Source of the DNA: Poriferisulfidus sp965221375
GTDB taxonomy: Bacteria > Pseudomonadota > Gammaproteobacteria > Poriferisulfidales > Poriferisulfidaceae
Direction: 5' to 3'
NCBI GenBank assembly: GCA_965221375.1
Contig: OZ244883.1
Location: 620,001 to 684,000 of the forward strand
Length of the DNA stretch: 64,000 nt
The notes under the pieces are model-generated. The model was not told where the DNA came from. It was given only the letters and a program-made list of their open reading frames with translations, and did not search any database. The position numbers and the translations under genes are program-made. Shown here one piece after another: positions 32,245 to 41,489 of the stretch. Numbering within the stretch: position 1 is the stretch's first letter; each line of letters begins with the position of its first letter.

Positions 32245-34161
32245 TTAGCGGACTAAAGCACGTCCCAAACGCGATTCCTGGCTCATGGTCAAGCGCATCA
32301 GCAACAGGTCTTCGGTCACCGTCGGAGTCAGCTCCTCGTAGGCCTGGGCACACCATTGCGCGTCCTCGAACACCTCCAGAATGCCTTCGGTCCAGCGCAG
32401 GCGTTCATCGGGAGATTGCGGAGCGGCATCGCGGTAGAGCGTGCGCAACGATTCCTCATCAATGTCGGCGCGGCGCAGCAGCTGCATCAAGGCAATGGTC
32501 TGATCCGGCGTGGTAGCCGCCTGTACGGCGGACTGAAAATGCTGCTGGGCCTGATCCATGGAGTCGGCATCGCGCGCCAACAGACCCATTTGGGCTAGGG
32601 CCATCGGCTCGGCATCCTCCACCGGGGCTTCCGAGAGGATCTTCAGGGCCAGCGCGTGGTCCTGCAGATCATCCAATACGGCTCGGGCCAGTTTCAGGCA
32701 GGCATAGACATCGCGTTCGGCGGCCGGATTCTGCAGCCAATTCTCATACCAGCCCCGTGCCCAATTACGTCCGGCCTCGACATCGTTCAACTCCTCACAG
32801 GCCGCTTGCGCCAACCGTCGCAGCGTGGAGAAATCCGTGGCAGTCTCCACCGCATTCTGCATAATCTCCTGCGTCCATTGCGGGTCATCGAGATGCCGGT
32901 CCGCCGTACGCGCCAGCAGGCACGTCAAATTGGTGTCGGGCGCCTCTCCGCGCAGCAGTGCATGGGCCGCATCCAGCAGTTTGCGGGCGTAAAACCCGTC
33001 CTCCAGCTCCTGCATGACGCGGTCCGCCAGCTGGATCAATTGAAGCGGGGTTTCGGAGACTTTTTCCTGATCCTGGAATTCAAGATAACGCGCCTGATTG
33101 GCCTGGCGTTTCTCGATTTTCGCGGCGAGCCGTTCGCGCCACTGGGCATCATCGCCCGCCAACTGCTCCACGGCGGCTGCCACGTCCGTCAACTCCCCCA
33201 GACTGGCAACATTTTCCTCGGCCGTCGTCAGAATCTTGCGCATACGCTCGGCATCGCCGATGGCATGTGCCTGCTGGGCGATTTCCAGCAACTGAGGGCT
33301 TGCGCTGGTGAGTGTGGAGGCGCGGTCCAAGACGTTGCTCAGCAGGGCCTCCGTGCCTTCCATTTGTTGCAGCGGCTCCAGCAGTTTCATCGCCTGGGCG
33401 CTGTCGGTGGCTCCCTCAAGCACCTTTTGGTACATGCTTTCGGCAAGCTCATTCAAGCCGATCTTCAGGCTGTCGCCGGCCAGGTTGATTAAATCATTGG
33501 GGGCCGTAATGCTTTCGGCGGCACGTTGATAGAGGGCGCCGACCGCTTCCTGATCCTTCAGGTGTTCCAATATGGACTGGGCGAGTTTGCGCAACTCATT
33601 GCCGGAACTCATTTTTGCTTCTGCCCGTTCATAGACTTGTCGGGCCAGATCTGGATTGTTGAGAGGTCCAGCGAATTTTTCCGCCAGTTGTAGCAGAGCT
33701 TCCTTGTCCTGAACGCCAGCCAGTCCTTTTTCATAACAGGCGGCGGCGCGTTCCGCATCCCCGAGCAATAGCTGAATGCCATCGCCGAGATCAATCTGCT
33801 CCTCATCGGTCATGCAGAATTCTTCCGCCTGCTCCATCAACTCCTGGACCTTGGCGTCATCGGCGCAAAAGTCTCGAAAGCCCTGCGCCAGTGCCACAAA
33901 CTGCTTGGTGAACTGGCAATCCATTTCGGCCGCTTCCAGCAGTTCGCGCAATTCGCCGGCGTCTCGGCCCAACTGATGCAAAATGCCGACATAGGCGACG
34001 GTATCCTCAACCTCTACACACAAGCCTTCCGCTTTTTGCGCCAGTTCGGCAGCGTATTCGGTGTCGCTGGGGTCTTGCAGAGCTTCGCTAACCAGTGCCG
34101 CGAAATCGGCGACGCTTTGGCAGTCGGCTTCCTTTTCCTGCAGGGCGGCTCGATCAGTCAT
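32245..34161 (-). CDS. Large helical-repeat protein of unknown function
   Basis: A 638-residue acidic protein I do not recognise. It consists of many alpha-helical repeats of about 33-34 residues. Examples are LLQLAEKFAGPLNNPDLARQ, LRKLAQSILEHLKDQEAVGA and LINLAGDSLKIGLNELAESM, each followed by a Y-x-x-A or similar helix. The pattern is like tetratricopeptide or related solenoids. There is no signal peptide or membrane segment, so it is probably cytoplasmic and binds other proteins. It lies downstream of the heptosyltransferase gene on the same strand with a 32-base gap and no clear ribosome-binding site. A scaffold role is a guess. Confidence 0.85.
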   Translation of the reverse strand: MTDRAALQEKEADCQSVADFAALVSEALQDPSDTEYAAELAQKAEGLCVEVEDTVAYVGILHQLGRDAGELRELLEAAEMDCQFTKQFVALAQGFRDFCADDAKVQELMEQAEEFCMTDEEQIDLGDGIQLLLGDAERAAACYEKGLAGVQDKEALLQLAEKFAGPLNNPDLARQVYERAEAKMSSGNELRKLAQSILEHLKDQEAVGALYQRAAESITAPNDLINLAGDSLKIGLNELAESMYQKVLEGATDSAQAMKLLEPLQQMEGTEALLSNVLDRASTLTSASPQLLEIAQQAHAIGDAERMRKILTTAEENVASLGELTDVAAAVEQLAGDDAQWRERLAAKIEKRQANQARYLEFQDQEKVSETPLQLIQLADRVMQELEDGFYARKLLDAAHALLRGEAPDTNLTCLLARTADRHLDDPQWTQEIMQNAVETATDFSTLRRLAQAACEELNDVEAGRNWARGWYENWLQNPAAERDVYACLKLARAVLDDLQDHALALKILSEAPVEDAEPMALAQMGLLARDADSMDQAQQHFQSAVQAATTPDQTIALMQLLRRADIDEESLRTLYRDAAPQSPDERLRWTEGILEVFEDAQWCAQAYEELTPTVTEDLLLMRLTMSQESRLGRALVR

Positions 34162-34193
34162 AAAGTAATGGAGTATGCAATGGGGCGCCCATA

Positions 34194-35303
34194 TTAGCAG
34201 GAGCGCAGGGTTTCCACTTCGGCAGAGTCTTTTTCGGCCTGCAGGTGGTCGAGAAGCTGATCCACTTTCTCCAGCACCTCGTCAACGGTGATTAAAGCCA
34301 TGACATCGGGGTCATGAATTTTTTGGCCCCAGTTCAGCAGCGAAGCCGGCTGGCCATAGCGGTACAGCGCTGCATCGTTGTACCGATCAATGCACCATTG
34401 AAGACTGCGGTAGGGACCGGTGCGACGCGGGTTGGTATTCGCGAACAAGCCGACGGCCGGGATGTTGGCGACGGTGGCCATATGGGTGGGCCCGGAATCC
34501 GGACCCAGCAAAAACTTCGACCGGCGCAAAAGAGACAGCAGTTGCTGCAGGTTGGTGCGGCCGGCCAGATTGAGCGGTGTCTGCCGCATGGCGGCACAGA
34601 CTGCATTTGCGAATTTGACCTGTCCGAGGTGGGTGGCGCTGGTGATGGCGACCTGCAGGCCGTGCTGTTCGATGAGATGGTCGGCGACGGCTGCGTAACG
34701 CTGTGGGCGCCAATTGCGCTCGAAATTGGCGGAGCAGGGACTGATGACCACCAATTCGGGTTCATCCATCAGCAGTTCTTCCGCCCAGGCTCGGGCCAGC
34801 GGATCCTCCGGCAGAGTCCAGCGGTATTGAAAATCTTCCGAATCAATGCCGCAAGCCTCCAAAAATCCCATGAATCCGTCAATGACATGCGGTTCGGCAT
34901 TCGGGGCGATGCGACTGTTGACGAACAGACCGTGACCTTCGCGGGCGCGATCCGAATCAAAGCCCATGCGAACCGGCGAGCGCACCAACAAACTGGCCAG
35001 CCCGGCCCGCAGCGCGATCTGCATCAGAAAGAGTCCGTCAAAGGAGCGGTCGTTGAGTTTTCGGGCCAGGTCCCGATAGGCGCGCCAGCCCCGTTCTTTG
35101 TGAAATACGATGAATTCAATGCCTTCCAGCCGCTCCACCAGCGCGATTTCCGTGCTGCCAATGATCCAGGTGAGCTGGGTTTGCGGCCAACAGGTGCGCA
35201 AGGTATGGACAACCGGCAGCATGTGCGTGATGTCGCCAATGGCTGACAATCGCAACAGGCACAGCGATTGAGGGGGATAAGATGGGCGCGGAGATTCGGT
35301 CAT
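34194..35303 (-). CDS. GT9 family heptosyltransferase
   Basis: A 369-residue glycosyltransferase of the ADP-heptose:LPS heptosyltransferase family. The first Rossmann domain starts CLLRLSAIGDITHMLPVVHT, the second carries LVVISPCSANFERNWRPQRY and FLLGPDSGPTHMATVANIPA, the nucleotide-binding signature. It resembles heptosyltransferase I more than II, and its place next to kdkA and waaA fits inner-core LPS assembly. A 12-residue extension precedes the usual N-terminus. Its ATG (35303-35301) overlaps the divergent kdkA ATG by two bases. Confidence 0.88.
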   Translation of the reverse strand: MTESPRPSYPPQSLCLLRLSAIGDITHMLPVVHTLRTCWPQTQLTWIIGSTEIALVERLEGIEFIVFHKERGWRAYRDLARKLNDRSFDGLFLMQIALRAGLASLLVRSPVRMGFDSDRAREGHGLFVNSRIAPNAEPHVIDGFMGFLEACGIDSEDFQYRWTLPEDPLARAWAEELLMDEPELVVISPCSANFERNWRPQRYAAVADHLIEQHGLQVAITSATHLGQVKFANAVCAAMRQTPLNLAGRTNLQQLLSLLRRSKFLLGPDSGPTHMATVANIPAVGLFANTNPRRTGPYRSLQWCIDRYNDAALYRYGQPASLLNWGQKIHDPDVMALITVDEVLEKVDQLLDHLQAEKDSAEVETLRSC

Positions 35304-36015
35304 GCAGCAACAAGAAGCAGCGTGCGACGGCGGTTATATCGTATATGACGCGCAGCGGTTTTCTGCGCCGCCGGTGGAGTTGTTCGATCCCTATCACCTC
35401 AGTGCTCACGGTCTGCTCTCCAGTTTTGCGAGTGGTCGAGGGACAACGTGGATGTTCCGCTATCAGGACGAGCAGTACGTTCTGAGGCACTACCACCGGG
35501 GCGGAAAAGCAGGGCCTGTGCTGGGGGATCGGTATGGCTGGCAGGGCAAATCCCGCACGCGACCGGCGCGCGAGGCGGCGTTGCTGCAGATGTTGACCGC
35601 CCACAATATTCCGGCGGCCTTGCCGGCGGCCTGGCGGGTTTTGCGGTCGGGGCTGTTCTACCGGGCGGACTTGATTACCGTGCGTATTGTCGGCGGCATT
35701 TCCCTGGGGCAGGTTCTGCGCGACACCCCTATGGAAGCATCCGAATGGATGCAGGTCGGAGCACTCCTACGTCGATTGCATGACCTGCAGGTGTGGCACG
35801 CGGACCTCAACGTCGGCAATATCCTGCGGCGCGAGTCCGGAGAATTTTTCCTCATTGATCTTGACCGCAGCCGTATTCGGCACGGCGGGTTCTGGAAATC
35901 CCGCAATCTTCAGCGCCTGTTGCGCTCCTGTCGCAAGGAGCAGCTCCAAGGCATGCATTTTCAGGAGGCTGATTTTGATGCGCTGTTGCAGGGTTACGAG
36001 GACAACACCAAATAA
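35302..36015 (+). CDS. kdkA: 3-deoxy-D-manno-octulosonic acid (Kdo) kinase
   Basis: KdkA phosphorylates Kdo on lipid A, as in Haemophilus and Vibrio. The 237-residue protein follows the kinase-like family: GRGTTWMFRYQDEQYVLRHY, RGGKAGPVLGDRYGW, the catalytic LHDLQVWHADLNVGNIL (about residues 160-176) and FFLIDLDRSRIRHGGFWKS. GGAG lies eight bases before the ATG. The start codon overlaps that of the divergent heptosyltransferase gene, and the 3' end overlaps waaA by 22 bases. It is flanked by LPS core genes but read in the opposite direction. Confidence 0.9.
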   Translation: MQQQEAACDGGYIVYDAQRFSAPPVELFDPYHLSAHGLLSSFASGRGTTWMFRYQDEQYVLRHYHRGGKAGPVLGDRYGWQGKSRTRPAREAALLQMLTAHNIPAALPAAWRVLRSGLFYRADLITVRIVGGISLGQVLRDTPMEASEWMQVGALLRRLHDLQVWHADLNVGNILRRESGEFFLIDLDRSRIRHGGFWKSRNLQRLLRSCRKEQLQGMHFQEADFDALLQGYEDNTK

Positions 36016-37238
36016 TGGCGCAAGGCATCCACGTAGCGCTGGGCAACTTGATGATGATGGCGCATGTGCGCCAGGGCGCGTGCGCCCACTTGTTCCGCCT
36101 GTTCGGGCTGCGCAAGCCATTGCGTAAAGATTTGTTTCAACTCAAGGCGGTCGCGCACCTGCAGTAGTCCGCCATCCTGCAGCAGGGCGGCGGTTTCCGT
36201 CTGAAAATGCTCCATATGGGGGCCGACGACGCAGGCTTTGCCCAGCATGGCGGGTTCGAGCACATTGTGGCCGCCCCGGCGAATCAGGGAGCCTCCCACA
36301 AACACGAAAGCTGCATGGCGAATCCACCACAGCGCCTCGCCCAAGGTGTCGACCAGATAGAGCTGAGTCTGGGAGTCGGGCTGCAGATCACGGGAATGCA
36401 GACGAAGGTTGAGGCCCCAGTGATGCAAGTCCTTGAGCAGGCGGGTGGCGCGGTGCGGGTAGCGCGGCAATAGGACCAGTACATGACCATGGGCTTCCAG
36501 TGTGGCCCAGGTCTCTGCGAGTTGCTGCTCCTCGTTGTCATGTGTTGAGACCGCCAGAACGTACGGGCGCAAGATCGGTGGCGTCTCCGAAACGGGAGCG
36601 GCGGCGGTTGCGTATTTGATGTTGCCCAGGGTCTGGATGCGCCCCTCAGGCACCCCTAAAGCGGCGAAACGACGCGCCTCGTCAGAACTGCGGGCCAGGA
36701 TGCACCGCAGACGTTGGGCGGTTTCAACGAGGGCGGGACGCAAGGCGGTCGGAGCAGTTTCCGTACGAGAGGATAAACGTGCGTTGATCGACGCCAGCGC
36801 AATTCCGGCCGTGTCGGCCGCGGCAAAGAAGGTCGGCCATAATTCCGTCTCCATAATCAGCATCGCTCGCGGCTGCAGAACGCGCAGCCAGCGGCGCACG
36901 ACGAGGCCGTGGTCCAGAGGGAAATACACACACGGTGTTTCTGGCAGCAGGGTGCGCGCCATCCGACGGCCGGTGGGAGTGGAGACACTCAGGAATAAAC
37001 TTTCCCCTTCCTCCTGAAGCTGGCGCACCAGGGGCAGGGCGGCGCGCACTTCGCCGACGGAGCAGCAGTGCAGGCCAATACGCCCTTGCAAGTTTTTCGG
37101 CAATCCGAAGGCGTAACGCTGGCGCAGGTAACGCATTTTCCCGTCCCGCCCGGCGCGGAAGGCGGTGTAAAGCAAGGCGGGCGCGGCGGCCAGAGTCGTC
37201 AGGCCGCGGTACAGCAAGGGGGCGCGCGTCGGGCGCAT
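35994..37238 (-). CDS. waaA: Kdo transferase
   Basis: WaaA adds Kdo from CMP-Kdo to lipid A precursor at the inner membrane. The 414-residue protein has an N-terminal hydrophobic segment, then LHCCSVGEVRAALPLVRQL with the catalytic glutamate, SVSTPTGRRMARTLL, LIMETELWPTFFAAA and ASINARLSSR, all typical. The second domain includes FVFVGGSLIRRGGHNVLEPA. With kdkA present, the organism may carry a single phosphorylated Kdo, as in Haemophilus, but that is inference. The 3' end overlaps kdkA by 22 bases. Confidence 0.94.
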   Translation of the reverse strand: MRPTRAPLLYRGLTTLAAAPALLYTAFRAGRDGKMRYLRQRYAFGLPKNLQGRIGLHCCSVGEVRAALPLVRQLQEEGESLFLSVSTPTGRRMARTLLPETPCVYFPLDHGLVVRRWLRVLQPRAMLIMETELWPTFFAAADTAGIALASINARLSSRTETAPTALRPALVETAQRLRCILARSSDEARRFAALGVPEGRIQTLGNIKYATAAAPVSETPPILRPYVLAVSTHDNEEQQLAETWATLEAHGHVLVLLPRYPHRATRLLKDLHHWGLNLRLHSRDLQPDSQTQLYLVDTLGEALWWIRHAAFVFVGGSLIRRGGHNVLEPAMLGKACVVGPHMEHFQTETAALLQDGGLLQVRDRLELKQIFTQWLAQPEQAEQVGARALAHMRHHHQVAQRYVDALRHYLVLSS

Positions 37239-37250
37239 AGAGAGAAAAGG

Positions 37251-38579
37251 TCAGTCGAGCAGGAGATTAATACGTTCCAGATCTTCGATGGTCAATTGCC
37301 CGGATGCGCGGCGCAAGGCCAAAGTGTTGAGCAGATAATCGTATCGGGCCTGCGCGTAGTCCCGCTCCGCCGCATACAGACGACTGGTAGCCTGGACCAC
37401 ATCCACCGTATCGCGGATGCCGGTCTGTTGTCCGGCGACATTGGCCTCCAGATCAATGCGGGCGGAATCCAAGGCGCGCGCAAAAGCTCGGACCCGGGAG
37501 ACATCGGCGACTACGTCCCGGAATGCAGAACGGGCCTGCTGCTCGGTTTCGCGTCGGATTCGGCGCAAGGTGGCTTTTTCGGCTTCATATTCGTATTGCG
37601 CCTGCTCGGTCCGGTAGTAAGTCTGGCCGCCTCTCAGCAAGGGGACGTTCAACCTTAAATTGACCGAATCGGTGTCCAGTTCGCTGCTGCCGCCGAAGAT
37701 GCCTCCGGTGTCTTCCGTCGTATTGAATGTGGCAGAGAAGTCCAGGGTGGGCCAGTGCTTCGCGTGCTCGTAGCGTACGGTTTGTTGGGCGACTTTTGTG
37801 GCCTGTTGTTGAAGCAGGTAATTCAGGTTGCGCTCCAAAGCGGTGGCGGTCCAGGCCTCAATATCCGCCGGCTCCGGAGGACTCGGTCGGACGCGGTCGG
37901 ACAGGGGCGCCAGAGTGTCATGAGGGCGGCCGGTAATAATGGCCATCTGCTCCAGACGCATGGCCAGGGTGTTTTGAGTTCCGATTTCCCGGGCAGTCGC
38001 CAGATCGTAAGACGCCTGGGTTTCCTTGACTTCGACGAGCGAGGCCAGACCGACCTGAAAGCGGGCCTCGGCCTGTTGCAGTTGCTTGTGAATGGCGCTT
38101 TTTTCCTGGGCCGCAAAAATCACATTGTCTTGGGCGGCCAGCACATCGAAGTAGGCCTGGGCCACCCGCGTGATTAATGCCTGGCGTGCGACATCGCGTC
38201 GGGCCAGTTCTCTCGCGACGATAGATTCGGCGCGTTGCAGGTCGACGTAATAGTCGTGGCGGTAGACCGCTTGCTCCAACACTAGGCGATCGCTGCGGGT
38301 CGTATAACGGTCGCGCCCGCCCTGGGAGCCGAAGCGTCCGCCGTCAAGGGATTGACGGGTTTCGCCCAGTTCGTATTGGTAGGACAGTTGCGGAAGCCAC
38401 TTGGAAAGTGCCAGCGGTTCCCGACGTAATGCGGCCTCAAAGCGCTGTTCGGCCGTTTGGAGCTCGGCGTCGTGTTGACGGGCCAGCTGGTAGATTTCCA
38501 GCAGGGTCTCATCGGCATGGGCGGAGCTAAAAAAGCCGAGGGCCAGCCCCGCGCCTACCCACAGCAGATGCGTGCGCAT
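37251..38579 (-). CDS. tolC: TolC-family outer membrane channel
   Basis: A 442-residue outer-membrane efflux protein with signal peptide (WVGAGLALGFFSSAHA). The layout is that of TolC: YQLARQHDAELQTAEQRFEA near the start, paired coiled-coil hairpins, and NVPLLRGGQTYYRTEQAQYE, a conserved strand-turn. The late DVVQATSRLYAAERDYAQAR and YDYLLNTLALRRASGQL are very typical. It exports drugs or proteins with partner pumps, none of which are in the window. The pcm-rhodanese-tolC order is common in gammaproteobacteria. Confidence 0.93.
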   Translation of the reverse strand: MRTHLLWVGAGLALGFFSSAHADETLLEIYQLARQHDAELQTAEQRFEAALRREPLALSKWLPQLSYQYELGETRQSLDGGRFGSQGGRDRYTTRSDRLVLEQAVYRHDYYVDLQRAESIVARELARRDVARQALITRVAQAYFDVLAAQDNVIFAAQEKSAIHKQLQQAEARFQVGLASLVEVKETQASYDLATAREIGTQNTLAMRLEQMAIITGRPHDTLAPLSDRVRPSPPEPADIEAWTATALERNLNYLLQQQATKVAQQTVRYEHAKHWPTLDFSATFNTTEDTGGIFGGSSELDTDSVNLRLNVPLLRGGQTYYRTEQAQYEYEAEKATLRRIRRETEQQARSAFRDVVADVSRVRAFARALDSARIDLEANVAGQQTGIRDTVDVVQATSRLYAAERDYAQARYDYLLNTLALRRASGQLTIEDLERINLLLD

Positions 38580-38583
38580 GATG

Positions 38584-38910
38584 TCAGTAAAGGGGCATGG
38601 TCGGCTCTACTTGCCGTGCCCAGGCGTCGATGCCCCCGGTCAGGTTGAAGATTCGCTCAAAACCGGCACGCTGCAACAGCATGCAGGCGATACGACTGCG
38701 AATGCCGTGATGGCAAAGAACCACGGTGTCCTGTTGCGGCTCCAGCTCCTCAAGGCGGAATGACAGTTCGCGCATCGGGATGCACACGGAGTTGGGCAGT
38801 TGTGCGCGTTCCAACTCCCAGGGTTCGCGGACATCCAGCAGGACGGGCGCCGACATCTCCGCGTCGAGACGCTGGCGCAGTTCGGCCGGGGACATTTCAC
38901 TCACCGTCAT
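38584..38910 (-). CDS. Rhodanese-domain protein
   Basis: A 108-residue single-domain sulfurtransferase. The family pattern is LLDVREPWELERAQLPN, then SVCIPMREL, and the active-site loop VVLCHHGIRSRIACMLLQRA, where Cys (about residue 86) carries the persulfide. It ends NLTGGIDAWARQVEP. It lies between pcm (14-base overlap) and tolC (four-base gap). A sulfur donor is not identified; this neighbourhood is seen in other gammaproteobacteria. Confidence 0.92.
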   Translation of the reverse strand: MTVSEMSPAELRQRLDAEMSAPVLLDVREPWELERAQLPNSVCIPMRELSFRLEELEPQQDTVVLCHHGIRSRIACMLLQRAGFERIFNLTGGIDAWARQVEPTMPLY

Positions 38911-39553
38911 GAGGCTTCAGCAGAGGGTCCAGCGTGAGGTCGAACAAACCACGGGACGCGACCAGTCCGGTCTCCAGTTGTTCGGTCAGCCGTGCTTCCA
39001 TGATTGGTGGAGTGCCGGTCGTGAGAAACAGACGACCGCCGGGTTTGAGCCATTGTTCGAAATGCGCATCGTACTGGGGGAGTGAGGCATTGACCATGAT
39101 GATGTCATAGTGCAGGGTGGTTTGATAGCTCCAGACATTTTCATTAAAGACCGTTGGAATCAGTTGTTCGGCTTCCAGCGAGGCGCGGGCCGCCCGAGCC
39201 AATTCCGCATGAATTTCCAGACTGGTGACCTGCGCTCCAAGATGCATCATGCAGGCTGTGACGAAACCGGAGCCCGTGCCGACTTCCAGGACTTCTTCGC
39301 CCGGCTGTATCTGCAGGGCTTGCAGAGCCAGGCCGACCGTGCGCGGCGGCATCATATGTTGACCGCAGGGCAAGGGGACGGCGATATCGGCATAGCTGAG
39401 GGCCGTGTAGCCGGCCGGCACAAAATTCTCACGTCGGATGCGGCCGATGGCTTCCAGCACTCGGGTATCCAGCACGGCGCCATAGCGCAGTTGCTGTTCC
39501 ACCATGGTACGACGCGCGAAGTCCGCATCTTTCAAGGGTGCTGGAGTGGTCAT
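38897..39553 (-). CDS. pcm: Protein-L-isoaspartate O-methyltransferase family
   Basis: A 218-residue SAM-dependent methyltransferase. The N-terminus (FARRTMVEQQLRYGAVLDTR) and the repair-type loop PLPCGQHMMPPRTVGLALQA fit the protein-repair family. Motif I is VLEVGTGSGFVTACMMHLGA. The downstream tolC and rhodanese genes are characteristic of a paralogous form whose role is less certain than E. coli Pcm, so repair of isoaspartyl residues is likely but not proved. Start ATG 39553; gap to thiC end is 31 bases. Confidence 0.85.
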   Translation of the reverse strand: MTTPAPLKDADFARRTMVEQQLRYGAVLDTRVLEAIGRIRRENFVPAGYTALSYADIAVPLPCGQHMMPPRTVGLALQALQIQPGEEVLEVGTGSGFVTACMMHLGAQVTSLEIHAELARAARASLEAEQLIPTVFNENVWSYQTTLHYDIIMVNASLPQYDAHFEQWLKPGGRLFLTTGTPPIMEARLTEQLETGLVASRGLFDLTLDPLLKPHDGE

Positions 39554-39584
39554 CTAGCTGCAGATAGCGGGCGGCGGGAGGCGC

Positions 39585-41489
39585 CTAGCGTGGCACGTAA
39601 AGCTTCGCGCCTTTTTCCTGAAATTCGGCGGCTTTCTCCTGCATGCCCTGGCGAAGGGCTTCCGTCATGTCGGTCAGTTGGTGCGTCTGCGCGTAGTCGC
39701 GCACATCCTGGGTGATTTTCATGGAACAGAAATGGGGGCCGCACATCGAACAGAAATGGGCGGCTTTGGCGGCTTCTTTGGGCAGTGTCTCGTCGTGGAA
39801 TTCCATGGCTTTTTGCGGGTCCAGGCCCAGATTGAACTGATCGAGCCAGCGAAATTCAAACCGCGCCCGGGATAGCGCATTGTCGCGAACCTGGGCCCCG
39901 GGGTGTCCGCGCGCCAGATCCGCCGAGTGGGCGGCGATTTTGTAGGTAATGACGCCGTCGCGCACATCCTGACGGTTGGGCAGGCCCAAATGCTCCTTGG
40001 GGGTGACGTAACACAGCATGGAGGTGCCGAACCAGCCGATCATGGCGGCGCCAATCGCCGAGGTGATGTGATCGTAGCCGGGTGCGATGTCGGTGGCGAG
40101 AGGGCCCAGGGTGTAAAACGGGGCTTCACCGCAGGCGCGGACTTCGCGGTCGACGTTTTCCTGAATCATCTGCATCGGCACATGTCCGGGGCCTTCGATC
40201 ATGACCTGAACGTCATGTTTCCACGCGATTTGGGTCAGTTCGCCCAAGGTTTCCAGCTCCGCGAACTGCGCGGCGTCGTTGGCGTCGGCAATGCAGCCGG
40301 GGCGCAGGCCGTCGCCCAGTGAGAACGACACATCGTACTGACGCATGATCTCGCAGATTTCCTCAAAATGCGTGTAGAGGAAATTCTCCTGATGATGGGC
40401 CAGGCACCATTTCGCGAGAATGGAGCCGCCTCGCGAGACGATGCCGGTGATCCGATCGGCCGTCAGCGGAATATAGGGCAGGCGCACCCCAGCATGGATC
40501 GTGAAGTAGTCCACGCCTTGCTCGGCTTGTTCGATGAGAGTGTCGCGATACAACTCCCAAGTCAGTTCTTCGGCCCGTCCATTGACTTTTTCCAGCGCCT
40601 GGTAAATCGGCACGGTGCCAATCGGGACGGGGGAATTGCGCACAATCCATTCGCGTGTCTCGTGGATGTTCGCTCCGGTGGAAAGGTCCATGACCGTATC
40701 GCTGCCCCAGCGCACCGCCCACACCATTTTCTCGACTTCTTCGGCGATGGAGGAGGTGACGGCGGAATTGCCGATGTTGGCATTGATCTTGACTCGGAAA
40801 TTGCGGCCGATAATCATGGGCTCCAATTCCGGATGGTTGATATTGGCCGGAATGATGGCGCGACCGGCCGCTACTTCCTGGCGCACAAATTCGGGGGTCA
40901 CAAGCTCCGGCAGATTCGCTCCAAAGGCCTTGCCCGGATGGCGTGTGAGAAGGTCCTGGTAGGCGGGGTCCTCGCGCATCGCTTCCAAGCCGGCGTTTTC
41001 ACGAATGGCGATATATTCCATTTCCGGGGTGACGATGCCGGCACGGGCATAGTGCATTTGCGTCACCGCGCAACCATCGCGGGCGCGTCGCACGGCACGC
41101 CGTTCGGACATTTGGATGTCCCGAAGTTTCGGATCGCTCAGCCGCTCACGCCGATATTGCGAGGTGGGGACCTCCAGTCCTTCGCTGTCGTCCCGCTCGC
41201 GAATCCATTTTTCCCGCAACGGCGCCAGTCCCGCCTGAATATCAATGGCAATCTCCGGATCCGTGTAGGGTCCGGAGGTGTCGTAGACCGGAAGAGGAGG
41301 GTTGGAGGCGTCGCCGAAGCTGGCGGAAGAGGGAGTCTGCTCAATTTCACGCAACCCGACACGTACGTCGGGTCGGGAGCCGGGCATGTAGATTTTGCGC
41401 GAGCCTGGCAAGGGTCCGGTGACGTCCTGCGACAGGCGTTCTGTCTGGGCGCGTAAGTCTGAAGCGGCTTTTTTCATTGAATCCGGCAT
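39585..41489 (-). CDS. thiC: Phosphomethylpyrimidine synthase
   Basis: ThiC rearranges aminoimidazole ribotide into the thiamin pyrimidine, using a radical SAM mechanism. The protein has 634 residues. The [4Fe-4S] motif CSMCGPHFCSM lies near the C-terminus, and GPGHVPMQMIQENVDREV, FYTLGPLATDIAPGYDHITS and FSLGDGLRPGCIADANDAAQ are highly conserved. A second ATG at 41477 is possible. The first ATG is part of TATAATG, so if TATAAT is the -10 box, translation would be leaderless from 41477. No TPP riboswitch was seen. Confidence 0.95.
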   Translation of the reverse strand: MPDSMKKAASDLRAQTERLSQDVTGPLPGSRKIYMPGSRPDVRVGLREIEQTPSSASFGDASNPPLPVYDTSGPYTDPEIAIDIQAGLAPLREKWIRERDDSEGLEVPTSQYRRERLSDPKLRDIQMSERRAVRRARDGCAVTQMHYARAGIVTPEMEYIAIRENAGLEAMREDPAYQDLLTRHPGKAFGANLPELVTPEFVRQEVAAGRAIIPANINHPELEPMIIGRNFRVKINANIGNSAVTSSIAEEVEKMVWAVRWGSDTVMDLSTGANIHETREWIVRNSPVPIGTVPIYQALEKVNGRAEELTWELYRDTLIEQAEQGVDYFTIHAGVRLPYIPLTADRITGIVSRGGSILAKWCLAHHQENFLYTHFEEICEIMRQYDVSFSLGDGLRPGCIADANDAAQFAELETLGELTQIAWKHDVQVMIEGPGHVPMQMIQENVDREVRACGEAPFYTLGPLATDIAPGYDHITSAIGAAMIGWFGTSMLCYVTPKEHLGLPNRQDVRDGVITYKIAAHSADLARGHPGAQVRDNALSRARFEFRWLDQFNLGLDPQKAMEFHDETLPKEAAKAAHFCSMCGPHFCSMKITQDVRDYAQTHQLTDMTEALRQGMQEKAAEFQEKGAKLYVPR

